A DNA stretch of 38,356 nt from Uliginosibacterium gangwonense. GTDB taxonomy: Bacteria; Pseudomonadota; Gammaproteobacteria; Burkholderiales; Rhodocyclaceae. The stretch is taken from assembly GCA_020723855.1 (NCBI GenBank), contig DYIB01000021.1, positions 1 through 38,356 on the forward strand. The letters are read 5' to 3'. The notes under the pieces were generated by a model. It had not been told where the DNA came from and did not search any database. It worked only from the letters and a program-made list of their open reading frames with translations. Below are positions 31,925 to 38,356 of this stretch, piece by piece. Both the position numbers and the translations under genes were made by a program. Position 1 is the stretch's first letter, and each line of letters begins with the position of its first letter.

Positions 31925-33847
31925 ATGCATCGAGGGGACAGGCGAGGCTCATATCGCTCGAGCATCAACGACCAGGTGCGCGCCGAGTGCGTGCGGCTGC
32001 TGTTCGCCCTGTCCGGGCGCGCCATGATCGGCTTCGCCGCGGGCACGGGCCTCGTCGCCGCCGTGCTGTGGCCCGCCGCCCCACGCCAGCCGCTGCTGGC
32101 CTGGGTGGCAATGATGGCCCTGATGAGCGGCCTCGGCTGCGCCCTGTTCTTGGCCTACCGCAAGGCCAGGCCCCGCCCCGCCCAGGCCAAGCGCTGGGAG
32201 AATCTGTGTGCCGGCCAGGCCGCCCTGTTCGGCCTGGCCTGGGGCATGCTCGTGTGGCTGCTGTTCCCCTCGGGCGAACCGGTGCATCAGGTCGTGCTCA
32301 TCGTGTCGCTGTGCACCGTCGGCCTGCTCGCCACCGGCACGCTGATCACCAGCCGGCGCGCCTATCTCGCCTTTCTCGCCGCCGCGGTGGTGCCCGCCGC
32401 CATCCACGTGGCTGCCTTCGCGCCGGCGCTGCCGGCGGCCGCCGGCAGCGGCATGCTCATCTATCTGCTGTTCCTGCTGGGCGTGCATGATTCCCTGCAT
32501 CGCCTGATCCGCTCGTCCATCGCCCGGCGCATCGGCAGCGACGCCATCGCCCGGGAGCAGCAGGTCATCTTCGACTCGTCGGCCGAGGCCATCGGCTTCT
32601 TCCGCCCCCACTACCTGGTGAAATGCAACCGCCAGTGGTGCGAGCTGTTCGGCTATACCATGGAGGAAGCCCTCGGCCAGCCGGCCTGGATCTGGTACCC
32701 GAGTTATGACGAATGGCAGGACCTGGCGCGCGCCTGCCGCGCCACCCTGGCTGCCGGCGGCGTGTTCCGCCGGATCGTCCATCTGCGGCGCAAGAGCGGC
32801 GAACTGTTCCCCGCCGAGATCCACGGCAAGGCGGTGGACCCGCACAACCTGGACCAGGGCGCGGTATGGATGGGCAACGACATCTCGGAGCGCATGCGCA
32901 CCGAGGCGGAACTGCGCGCCAGCGAGCGGCGCTTCCGCAACCTGGTGTCCCTGTCCACCGACTGGTACTGGGAAATCGACCGGGAGTTCCGTTTCTCGCG
33001 TATCTCGGGCGAAGCCTTCGAGGAGCACGGCCATCCGGTACACGAAGTGCTGGGCAAGCGGCGCTGGGAGCTGGAGTACATCCACGGCGTCACGCCCGAG
33101 CAGTGGCGCGCCCACCGGGAAACCCTGGAAGCCCATCTGCCCTTCCGCGACTTCTGCTACCGCATCGTCACCGACCAGGGGGAAGAACGCTGGTTCAGCA
33201 TCAGCGGCAACCCGGCCTATGACGAGAACGGCGACTTCGTCGGCTACCACGGCGTCGGCAGCGACATCACGGAACGGGTGCTCATCGCCGAACAGTTCCG
33301 CCATCTCGCCCACCACGACAGCCTCACCGGCCTGCCCAACCGGCGCCTGTTCGCCGATCGCCTGGAGCAGGCCATCGCCCGCGCCCGGCGCGAGGGCAAC
33401 CGGATCATCGTCATGCTCCTGGACCTCGATGATTTCAAGATCATCAACGATACCCACGGCCACTCGGTGGGCGACGAAGTGCTGATGACCGTCGCCCACC
33501 GGCTGCGCGCCAGCGTGCGCGAAAGCGATACCGTGGCGCGTTTCGGCGGCGACGAGTTCGTGGTGCTGCTGCCCAATGCCCACCAGGCGGGCGACGCGGC
33601 GACGGTGGCGGAGAAAATCCTGGACGCGCTGCGCGAGCCGGTGCGCGCCGGCGAGGCGCACTATGAGCTGGGCGTGAGCATCGGCATCGCCGTCTTCCCC
33701 GACCACGCGGAAGACCCGGAGCGCCTGCTCCAGGACGCCGATATCGCCATGTACGAAGCCAAGCGCCGCGGCGGCCGCGCCTTCCACTTCAGCGGCGCCG
33801 CCATCGAACCCGGCGGGGAACGGAGCACGACGCGGCTCATACGTTGA
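31925..33847 (+). CDS. PAS-PAS-GGDEF diguanylate cyclase, membrane-bound
   Basis: 640 aa. An N-terminal block of about six hydrophobic segments (30-190) is followed by two PAS domains (about 208-325 and 336-452, the second ending [13 protein letters not shown]) and a GGDEF domain. The catalytic motif GGDEF at 541-545 is intact, so it should make c-di-GMP from two GTP. The inhibitory I-site RESD at 532-535 is five residues before it, so product inhibition is expected. There is no EAL domain. The start ATG follows GAGAG; the frame is open upstream but overlaps gluQ. Its last 11 bases overlap the end of ychF. Confidence 0.95.
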   Translation: MHRGDRRGSYRSSINDQVRAECVRLLFALSGRAMIGFAAGTGLVAAVLWPAAPRQPLLAWVAMMALMSGLGCALFLAYRKARPRPAQAKRWENLCAGQAALFGLAWGMLVWLLFPSGEPVHQVVLIVSLCTVGLLATGTLITSRRAYLAFLAAAVVPAAIHVAAFAPALPAAAGSGMLIYLLFLLGVHDSLHRLIRSSIARRIGSDAIAREQQVIFDSSAEAIGFFRPHYLVKCNRQWCELFGYTMEEALGQPAWIWYPSYDEWQDLARACRATLAAGGVFRRIVHLRRKSGELFPAEIHGKAVDPHNLDQGAVWMGNDISERMRTEAELRASERRFRNLVSLSTDWYWEIDREFRFSRISGEAFEEHGHPVHEVLGKRRWELEYIHGVTPEQWRAHRETLEAHLPFRDFCYRIVTDQGEERWFSISGNPAYDENGDFVGYHGVGSDITERVLIAEQFRHLAHHDSLTGLPNRRLFADRLEQAIARARREGNRIIVMLLDLDDFKIINDTHGHSVGDEVLMTVAHRLRASVRESDTVARFGGDEFVVLLPNAHQAGDAATVAEKILDALREPVRAGEAHYELGVSIGIAVFPDHAEDPERLLQDADIAMYEAKRRGGRAFHFSGAAIEPGGERSTTRLIR

Positions 33848-34931
33848 AGCGGAAGTGCATCACGTCCCCGTCCTGCACCACGTAGTCCTTGCCTTCCAGG
33901 CGCATCTTGCCCGCCTCCCGCGCGCCCGCCTCGCCCTTGCAGGCGATGTAGTCCTGGTAGGCGATGACTTCGGCGCGGATGAAGCCGCGCTCGAAATCCG
34001 TGTGGATGACACCGGCCGCCTGGGGCGCGGTGTCGCCCACGCGGATGGTCCAGGCCCGCACCTCCTTCTCGCCGGCGGTGAAATAGGTCTGCAGCCCCAG
34101 CAGCTTGTAGGCGGCGCGGATGAGCCGGTTCAGCCCCGGCTCCTCCAGGCCGACGTCGGCCAGGAACATCTGCTTCTCCTCGTCCGGCAGGTCGGCGATC
34201 TCCGCTTCCAGGGCGGCGCAGAAGGCCACCACCGGCGCCTTCTCGGCGGCCGCCTTGGCCTCCACCGCCTTGAGCAGGGGGTTGTCGCCCTTCAGGCCCG
34301 CCTCGTCCACGTTGGCGGCGTACAGGGTCGGCTTGGCGGTGATGAGGCAGAACTGCCTGAGATTGCCCCATTCCTCCTTCGACAGGTCCAGGGCGCCCAC
34401 CGGCCTGGCCTCGTTCAACTGGGCCCGGGCCTTCTCCAGGGCAGACACCAGCAGCCTGGCCTCCTTGTCGCCCGCCTGGGCCGGCTTGCGGTAGCGCGCC
34501 AGGGCCTTTTCCACCGTCGCCAGATCGGCCAGCGCCAGCTCGGTCTCGATGGTCTCGATGTCCGACAGGGGATTCACTTCGCCCGCCACATGCACGATGT
34601 TGTCGTTGGAAAAGCAGCGCACCACATGCACCACCGCGTCGGTCTCGCGGATGTTGGCCAGGAACTGGTTGCCCAGGCCCTCGCCCTTGGAGGCGCCGGC
34701 CACCAGGCCGGCGATGTCCACGAACTCCACCGTGGCCGGCAGCACGCGCTGGGGCTTGACGATGGCGGCCAGTTGCGCCAGGCGCGGATCGGGCACCTCG
34801 ACGATGCCCACGTTGGGCTCGATGGTGCAGAAGGGATAGTTCTCGGCGGCGATGCCGGCCTTGGTGAGGGCGTTGAACAGGGTGGACTTACCCACGTTGG
34901 GCAGGCCGACGATTCCGCATTTGAGGCTCAT
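33837..34931 (-). CDS. ychF: Ribosome-binding ATPase YchF
   Basis: OBG-family P-loop NTPase that prefers ATP, binds ribosomes and affects stress responses. 364 aa. G1 is GLPNVGKST (8-16), G3 [20 protein letters not shown], and the G4 position is YAANVDEAG rather than NKxD, consistent with ATP preference. The TGS-like C-terminal domain ends [16 protein letters not shown]. Its ATG overlaps the pth stop as ATGA, the usual pth-ychF coupling. It converges on the GGDEF gene with an 11-bp overlap. Confidence 0.97.
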   Translation of the reverse strand: MSLKCGIVGLPNVGKSTLFNALTKAGIAAENYPFCTIEPNVGIVEVPDPRLAQLAAIVKPQRVLPATVEFVDIAGLVAGASKGEGLGNQFLANIRETDAVVHVVRCFSNDNIVHVAGEVNPLSDIETIETELALADLATVEKALARYRKPAQAGDKEARLLVSALEKARAQLNEARPVGALDLSKEEWGNLRQFCLITAKPTLYAANVDEAGLKGDNPLLKAVEAKAAAEKAPVVAFCAALEAEIADLPDEEKQMFLADVGLEEPGLNRLIRAAYKLLGLQTYFTAGEKEVRAWTIRVGDTAPQAAGVIHTDFERGFIRAEVIAYQDYIACKGEAGAREAGKMRLEGKDYVVQDGDVMHFRFNV

Positions 34932-35536
34932 GGCTGTCTTTCGCTGGTGTCCGCCGGCCTGATGGCGGCGGGCTTGGTGTTCAGTTTCTGCATGGCGGCC
35001 TGATAGTCGCCGCGGGCGAGGATGGGCCAGGCATCGAGCGCCCGCTGCAGGGCCTCGTCGATGAGGGCCTGCTCCTCGGCGCGCGCCGGCTTGAGCACAT
35101 GGCTCACCACCTCGTTGCGGTCCCCGGGATGGCCCACGCCGATGCGCAGGCGCCAGAAGTCCTGGGTGCCGAGATGGCTGGCGATGTCCTTGAGACCGTT
35201 GTGGCCGCCGGCGCCGCCGCCGAACTTCAGGCGCAGGGTGCCGGGCGGGAGGTCCAGCTCGTCGTGCAGCACCAGGATGTGGGCCGGCTCGACGCGATAG
35301 AAGCGGGCCAGCGCCGCCACGGCCTGGCCGGAGCGGTTCATGTAAGTCTGGGGCAGCAGGATCCACAGATCGCCGCCCGCCCTGCCCGCCAGGCCATGGA
35401 AGCGCGCTTCGCGGCGCAGGGACACGCCCAGGCGCTGCGCCAGCATCTCCGCCAGCCAGAAGCCGGCGTTGTGACGGGTGCGTTCGTACACGGGCCCCGG
35501 GTTGCCGAGGCCGACGATCAGGCGGGGCGCGTTCAT
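34928..35536 (-). CDS. pth: Peptidyl-tRNA hydrolase
   Basis: Cleaves peptidyl-tRNA dropped from ribosomes. 202 aa. [20 protein letters not shown] is the N-terminal signature with the catalytic His22. [35 protein letters not shown] and [13 protein letters not shown] are the other family motifs. The start is the ATG at 35536; a longer open frame runs through rplY antisense and is not used. It lies in prs-rplY-pth-ychF order, overlapping ychF by four bases. The region between rplY and pth holds a GC stem-loop. Confidence 0.97.
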   Translation of the reverse strand: MNAPRLIVGLGNPGPVYERTRHNAGFWLAEMLAQRLGVSLRREARFHGLAGRAGGDLWILLPQTYMNRSGQAVAALARFYRVEPAHILVLHDELDLPPGTLRLKFGGGAGGHNGLKDIASHLGTQDFWRLRIGVGHPGDRNEVVSHVLKPARAEEQALIDEALQRALDAWPILARGDYQAAMQKLNTKPAAIRPADTSERQP

Positions 35537-35558
35537 TTTCAGGCTTGGGCGCTGGCGC

Positions 35559-35579
35559 CCCGCCCCGGCAGGGGGCGGG
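35559..35579 (-). other. GC-rich stem-loop between rplY and pth
   Basis: CCCGCCCC (35559-35566) pairs perfectly with GGGGCGGG (35572-35579) across a five-base loop. It lies in the 71 bases between rplY and pth. No T-tract follows on the minus strand, so it is not a clear terminator; it may be a processing or attenuation structure. Confidence 0.4.
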
Positions 35580-35607
35580 ATCGCGGCGCTGGCTGCCGCG
35601 GCGACGA

Positions 35608-36261
35608 TTACTTCTTCTCGGCCGGAGCGGCGGCAGGCGTCGCGGGGGCGCCGGCAGCGGCGGCTTCGCCCGCCTCCAGCTCGGCTTCGGTGGCGCCGCG
35701 CGGCAGCAGGATGGTGGCCACCACCGGGTCTTCGCCCCGGTGCAGCACGGCCTCGACGCCCTTGGGCAGCTTGAGGTCGGAGACATGCAGCGAATGGCCC
35801 GCCGTCAGGTCCTTCAGGTCCACCTCGATGAACTCGGGCAGGTCCGCCGGCAGGCAGGACACGTCCAGCTCGTTCATGACGTGGGAGACGATGCCGCCCT
35901 GCAGCTTCACGCCCGGCGCCACGTCGGCGTTGATGAAGTGCAGCGGCACCTTCATGTGGATCTTCTGGTTGGCCGATACGCGCTGGAAGTCCACGTGCAT
36001 GACCATGGGCTTGTAGGCATGCATCTGATAGTCGCGCAGCAGCACCTTGTGGGTCTCGCCGTCCAGCTTCATGGTGAGGATGGAAGCGTGGAAGGCTTCC
36101 TGCTTGAGGGCGTGGAACAGGACGTTGTGATCCACCTCGATGGGCTGGGCGGGCTGATCCCCGCCGTAGAGGATGCCGGGAACCTTGCCGGCGCGACGCA
36201 GGCGGCGGCTCGCTCCGGTGCCCTGCTGTGCACGCTTGGTTGCGCTGAATTCGATTTGCAT
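35608..36261 (-). CDS. rplY: 50S ribosomal protein L25/general stress protein Ctc
   Basis: 5S rRNA-binding ribosomal protein of the long L25/Ctc (TL5) type. 217 aa. N-terminal L25 domain (1-95) with [20 protein letters not shown] and [20 protein letters not shown]. The C-terminal Ctc domain covers about 97-185 ([19 protein letters not shown]). An Ala/Pro/Glu-rich tail is disordered. GGAG is nine bases before the ATG. It lies about 70 bp after prs and before pth, the usual betaproteobacterial arrangement. Confidence 0.97.
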   Translation of the reverse strand: MQIEFSATKRAQQGTGASRRLRRAGKVPGILYGGDQPAQPIEVDHNVLFHALKQEAFHASILTMKLDGETHKVLLRDYQMHAYKPMVMHVDFQRVSANQKIHMKVPLHFINADVAPGVKLQGGIVSHVMNELDVSCLPADLPEFIEVDLKDLTAGHSLHVSDLKLPKGVEAVLHRGEDPVVATILLPRGATEAELEAGEAAAAGAPATPAAAPAEKK

Positions 36262-36282
36262 TGCATTTCTCCAGAAAATTGA

Positions 36283-36302
36283 CCGGCCCGCGACCAGGCC
36301 GG
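36283..36302 (-). other. Stem-loop between prs and rplY
   Basis: CCGGCC (36283-36288) and GGCCGG (36297-36302) pair exactly around an eight-base loop. On the minus strand the stem is followed by TCAATTTTC and then the rplY ribosome site. It may reduce read-through from prs or influence rplY translation; a weak signal. Confidence 0.35.
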
Positions 36303-36334
36303 CGTTGGTAAAGACCGCGCACGGCGCGGCCGAA

Positions 36335-37285
36335 TCACTCCATGAACAATGAGCTGACCGACTCCTCGTTGCTGATGCGCAGCATGGTCTCGGCCATCAG
36401 CTCGGCGATGGAAATCTGGCGGATGCGCGGACAGGCCTTGGCCTCCTCCCGCAGAGGGATGGTATCGGTCACCACCAGTTCGTCCAGGTCGGATTCGGCC
36501 ACGCGCTGCACGGCGGCGCCCGACAGCACCGGATGGGTGCAGTAGGCCAGCACGCGCGCCGCGCCGTGCTCCTTGAGGGCCTGGGCGGCCTTGCACAGGG
36601 TGCCGGCGGTGTCCACCATGTCGTCCATGATGACGCAGGTGCGGTCCTTGACCTCGCCGATGATGTTCATCACTTCCGACACGTTGGCCTTGGGACGGCG
36701 CTTGTCGATGATGGCCAGATCCGACTCCAGGCGCTTGGCGAGCGCCCGGGCGCGCACCACGCCGCCCACGTCGGGAGAAACCACCAGCAGGTCCTGGTAC
36801 TGGTGCTTCCAGATGTCGCCCAGCAGGATGGGCGCGGCGTAGATGTTGTCCACGGGGATGTCGAAGAAGCCCTGGATCTGGTCGGCGTGCAGATCCACGG
36901 TGAGCACCCGGTCGACGCCCACCGCCTGCAGCATGTTCGCCACCACCTTGGCGGTGATCGCCACGCGCGCCGAGCGCGGGCGGCGGTCCTGGCGGGCGTA
37001 GCCGAAATAGGGAATGGCGGCGGTGATGCGGCCGGCGGAGGCGCGCTTCAGCGCATCCACCATGATGAGCAATTCCATCAGGTTGTCGTTGGTCGGCGCA
37101 CAAGTGGACTGCAGCACGAAGACATCCTTGCCGCGCACGTTCTCCAGGATCTCGACATTCACCTCGCCGTCGGAGAAGCGGCCGACATTGGCGCGCCCGA
37201 GGGAGATGTTGAGGCGCCGCACCACGTCGGCCGCCAGCTTGGGATTGGCATTGCCGGTGAATACCATCAAGCTGTCATACGCCAT
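36335..37285 (-). CDS. prs: Ribose-phosphate pyrophosphokinase
   Basis: Makes PRPP from ribose 5-phosphate and ATP for nucleotide, histidine, tryptophan and NAD synthesis. 316 aa, typical class I. Signatures are [10 protein letters not shown], the Mg2+/ATP region [18 protein letters not shown] (about 130-147) and the PRPP loop [10 protein letters not shown] (221-230). The family's flexible loop is present near [15 protein letters not shown] is six bases from the ATG at 37285. It is downstream of tRNA-Gln and ispE on the same strand. Confidence 0.98.
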   Translation of the reverse strand: MAYDSLMVFTGNANPKLAADVVRRLNISLGRANVGRFSDGEVNVEILENVRGKDVFVLQSTCAPTNDNLMELLIMVDALKRASAGRITAAIPYFGYARQDRRPRSARVAITAKVVANMLQAVGVDRVLTVDLHADQIQGFFDIPVDNIYAAPILLGDIWKHQYQDLLVVSPDVGGVVRARALAKRLESDLAIIDKRRPKANVSEVMNIIGEVKDRTCVIMDDMVDTAGTLCKAAQALKEHGAARVLAYCTHPVLSGAAVQRVAESDLDELVVTDTIPLREEAKACPRIRQISIAELMAETMLRISNEESVSSLFME

Positions 37286-37329
37286 GAGTGCCTCGCCTGG
37301 ATTCCTGAGCCGCTGCCGTACAAACAACT

Positions 37330-37354
37330 CGGGCAGGTGGTGATCACCTGCCCG
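37330..37354 (-). other. 10-bp stem-loop between tRNA-Gln and prs
   Basis: CGGGCAGGTG (37330-37339) pairs perfectly with CACCTGCCCG (37345-37354), five-base loop. On the minus strand the stem follows the tRNA by ten bases and is trailed by AGTTGTTTGT, a poor T-tract. It may be a partial terminator after tRNA-Gln, or a structure used in cutting the tRNA from the ispE-prs transcript. Confidence 0.5.
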
Positions 37355-37364
37355 CGGGATTATC

Positions 37365-37441
37365 TGGCTGGGGAGGTAGGATTCGAACCCACGCATGCCG
37401 GAATCAAAATCCGGTGCCTTAACCAGCTTGGCGACTCCCCA
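37365..37441 (-). tRNA. tRNA-Gln (TTG)
   Basis: 77 nt including encoded CCA (37365-37367). The acceptor TGGGGAG pairs with CTCCCCA, discriminator G. The anticodon stem CCGGA/TCCGG encloses TTTTGAT, giving anticodon TTG for CAA codons. The T-arm has GTTCGAATC. The U1-A72 acceptor end is a glutamine identity feature. It lies between ispE (six bases after its stop) and prs and is likely cut from their shared transcript. Confidence 0.96.
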
Positions 37442-37447
37442 ATGTCT

Positions 37448-38302
37448 TCATTCAGCGAGGTGCCACAACGGATGGACGTCGAGGCCGCGCACGACCCAGC
37501 CCCGCAGTCCCCCGGGAGCCCGGGCCAGCACTTGGCGGGCCGCCCGCTCCGTGGCAAAGGGAGCGAAAACCGAGGCTCCCGAGCCGGACATGCGGGCGCT
37601 GCCCCCCTCGCTCTCGAAGCCCTCGAGCCATGCCAGCGCGCGAGCGACTTCGGGGTAACGCGCACGCACCACGGGCTCCAGGTCGTTGCGACCCCAACCC
37701 GCTGAAAAGTCCGCTATTTTGATGGGTTTCGTATCTCGTGTCAAACCCGGCGCGGCGAAGATTTCCGCCGTGGGCACGGCCACGTCGGGGGTCAGCAGCA
37801 CGTACCAGGCGGGCGGCAGCTCCAGGGGCGCCAGTTGCTCGCCGACGCCCTCGGCGAAGGCGTTGCGGCCGAACACGAAAAACGGCACATCGGCGCCCAG
37901 GCGCAGGGCGAGCGCCTGCAGCCGCGCCCGCGGCCAGTTCACGCCCCACAGGCGATTGAGGGCCAACAGGACGGTGGCGGCGTCCGAGCTGCCGCCACCC
38001 AGGCCGCCGCCCAGGGGGATGCGCTTTTCCAGGGCAATATCGACACACGCCCGCACCCCCGCTGCCTGCTGCAGCAGCCGCGCCGCGCGCACCGCCAGGT
38101 CGGCATCGGCGGCGACGCCGGGCAGGTCCGTGACCCGCACCACGGCGCCGTCGCCGCGCAGGCGAAAACGCAGAGTGTCGGCCAGGTCGATGAGGCGGAA
38201 GGCGGTCTGCAGCAGGTGATAGCCGTCGCTGCGGCGCCCCACCACATGCAGGAACAGGTTGAGCTTGGCCGGCGCCGCGCACTCCAGGTCCCACGCCGTC
38301 AT
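37448..38302 (-). CDS. ispE: 4-diphosphocytidyl-2-C-methyl-D-erythritol kinase
   Basis: GHMP kinase of the MEP isoprenoid pathway, phosphorylating CDP-ME at the 2-OH. 284 aa. N-terminal [20 protein letters not shown] is the substrate motif, [14 protein letters not shown] (about 96-109) the GHMP ATP loop, and [14 protein letters not shown] the C-terminal glycine motif. DVPFF(V/F) near 136-140 holds the catalytic Asp. The ATG overlaps a TGA of an upstream open frame as ATGA, so a co-transcribed upstream gene (often lolB in this group) is probable. tRNA-Gln and prs follow. Confidence 0.97.
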   Translation of the reverse strand: MTAWDLECAAPAKLNLFLHVVGRRSDGYHLLQTAFRLIDLADTLRFRLRGDGAVVRVTDLPGVAADADLAVRAARLLQQAAGVRACVDIALEKRIPLGGGLGGGSSDAATVLLALNRLWGVNWPRARLQALALRLGADVPFFVFGRNAFAEGVGEQLAPLELPPAWYVLLTPDVAVPTAEIFAAPGLTRDTKPIKIADFSAGWGRNDLEPVVRARYPEVARALAWLEGFESEGGSARMSGSGASVFAPFATERAARQVLARAPGGLRGWVVRGLDVHPLWHLAE

Positions 38303-38356
38303 GGTCGGCCCCCGGCGCTGCGCGCCAACCCCCCAAGGGGGTATGAGCGCATCTTG
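38303..38356 (-). other. Window edge upstream of ispE, with GC-rich palindrome
   Basis: These 54 bases hold an incomplete frame that ends in TGA overlapping the ispE ATG; translated, it gives [18 protein letters not shown] and shows no family signature. It includes CCCCCCAAGGGGG (38331-38343) and GGCGCTGCGCGCC, inverted-repeat pieces like those common between genes in this group. Too short to call the neighbouring gene. Confidence 0.35.

Noticed and set aside
38303-38356. C-terminus of lolB upstream of ispE
   Set aside because: The gene order is typical, but the 17 codons visible show no lolB signature, so only an edge note is given.
1-38356. CRISPR array, transposase, integrase, prophage, toxin-antitoxin or defence system
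   Set aside because: None found on reading both strands; there are no regularly spaced repeats, DDE or tyrosine recombinase motifs. The window is core genome.

Overview
The window is 38.4 kb of GC-rich (roughly two-thirds G+C by eye), densely packed chromosomal DNA with about 40 genes, two tRNAs and almost no mobile or phage content. Protein similarity and gene order (ispE-tRNAGln-prs-rplY-pth-ychF; miaB-phoH-ybeY-corC-lnt; glnA-DUF4124-ntrB-ntrC; coaE-zapD-yacG) point to a betaproteobacterium of the Rhodocyclales/Nitrosomonadales kind. The genus is not decidable from the sequence alone. It is core genome, not a genomic island.

Left part (1-9 kb): the 5' part of glyQ (cut by the window edge), a small unknown gene, then a leftward operon (unknown 123-aa protein, miaB, phoH-like, ybeY, corC, lnt) whose first genes are joined by 4-base GTGA overlaps. 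A histidine-kinase remnant and a tRNA-Met gene with a strong promoter precede a UbiH-type hydroxylase and a DsbC-type disulfide isomerase.

Middle part (9-24.5 kb): an ammonium transporter, mltA, a tiny membrane protein coupled to a DUF815 ATPase, a Nudix/ThiE-like fusion, then yacG, an apparently inserted UPF0158 gene, zapD, coaE, a SPOR-domain protein, trpB2, coaX, birA, ntrC, ntrB, a DUF4124 protein and glnA. The most informative regulatory signal is here. Both glnA and amt have a GG-N10-GC sigma-54 promoter and upstream 17-bp NtrC-like dyads. At glnA there are two dyads whose spacing and distance resemble enterobacterial glnAp2. With ntrBC in the same window, this forms a compact nitrogen-control circuit.

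Right part (24.5-38.4 kb): a CDF metal transporter diverges from a rightward rhodanese-nadA-endonuclease/phosphatase-cardiolipin synthase operon. A leftward gluQ-CoA-binding-SDR group ends in a truncated YceI remnant. A PAS-PAS-GGDEF diguanylate cyclase converges on ychF, and the leftward ispE-tRNAGln-prs-rplY-pth-ychF cluster closes the window.

I found no CRISPR array, transposase, integrase, prophage, toxin-antitoxin pair or clearly novel multi-gene system. The points worth following are the Ntr control sites, the UPF0158 insertion, two decayed gene fragments, and several small unknown proteins in tight translational coupling with known genes.
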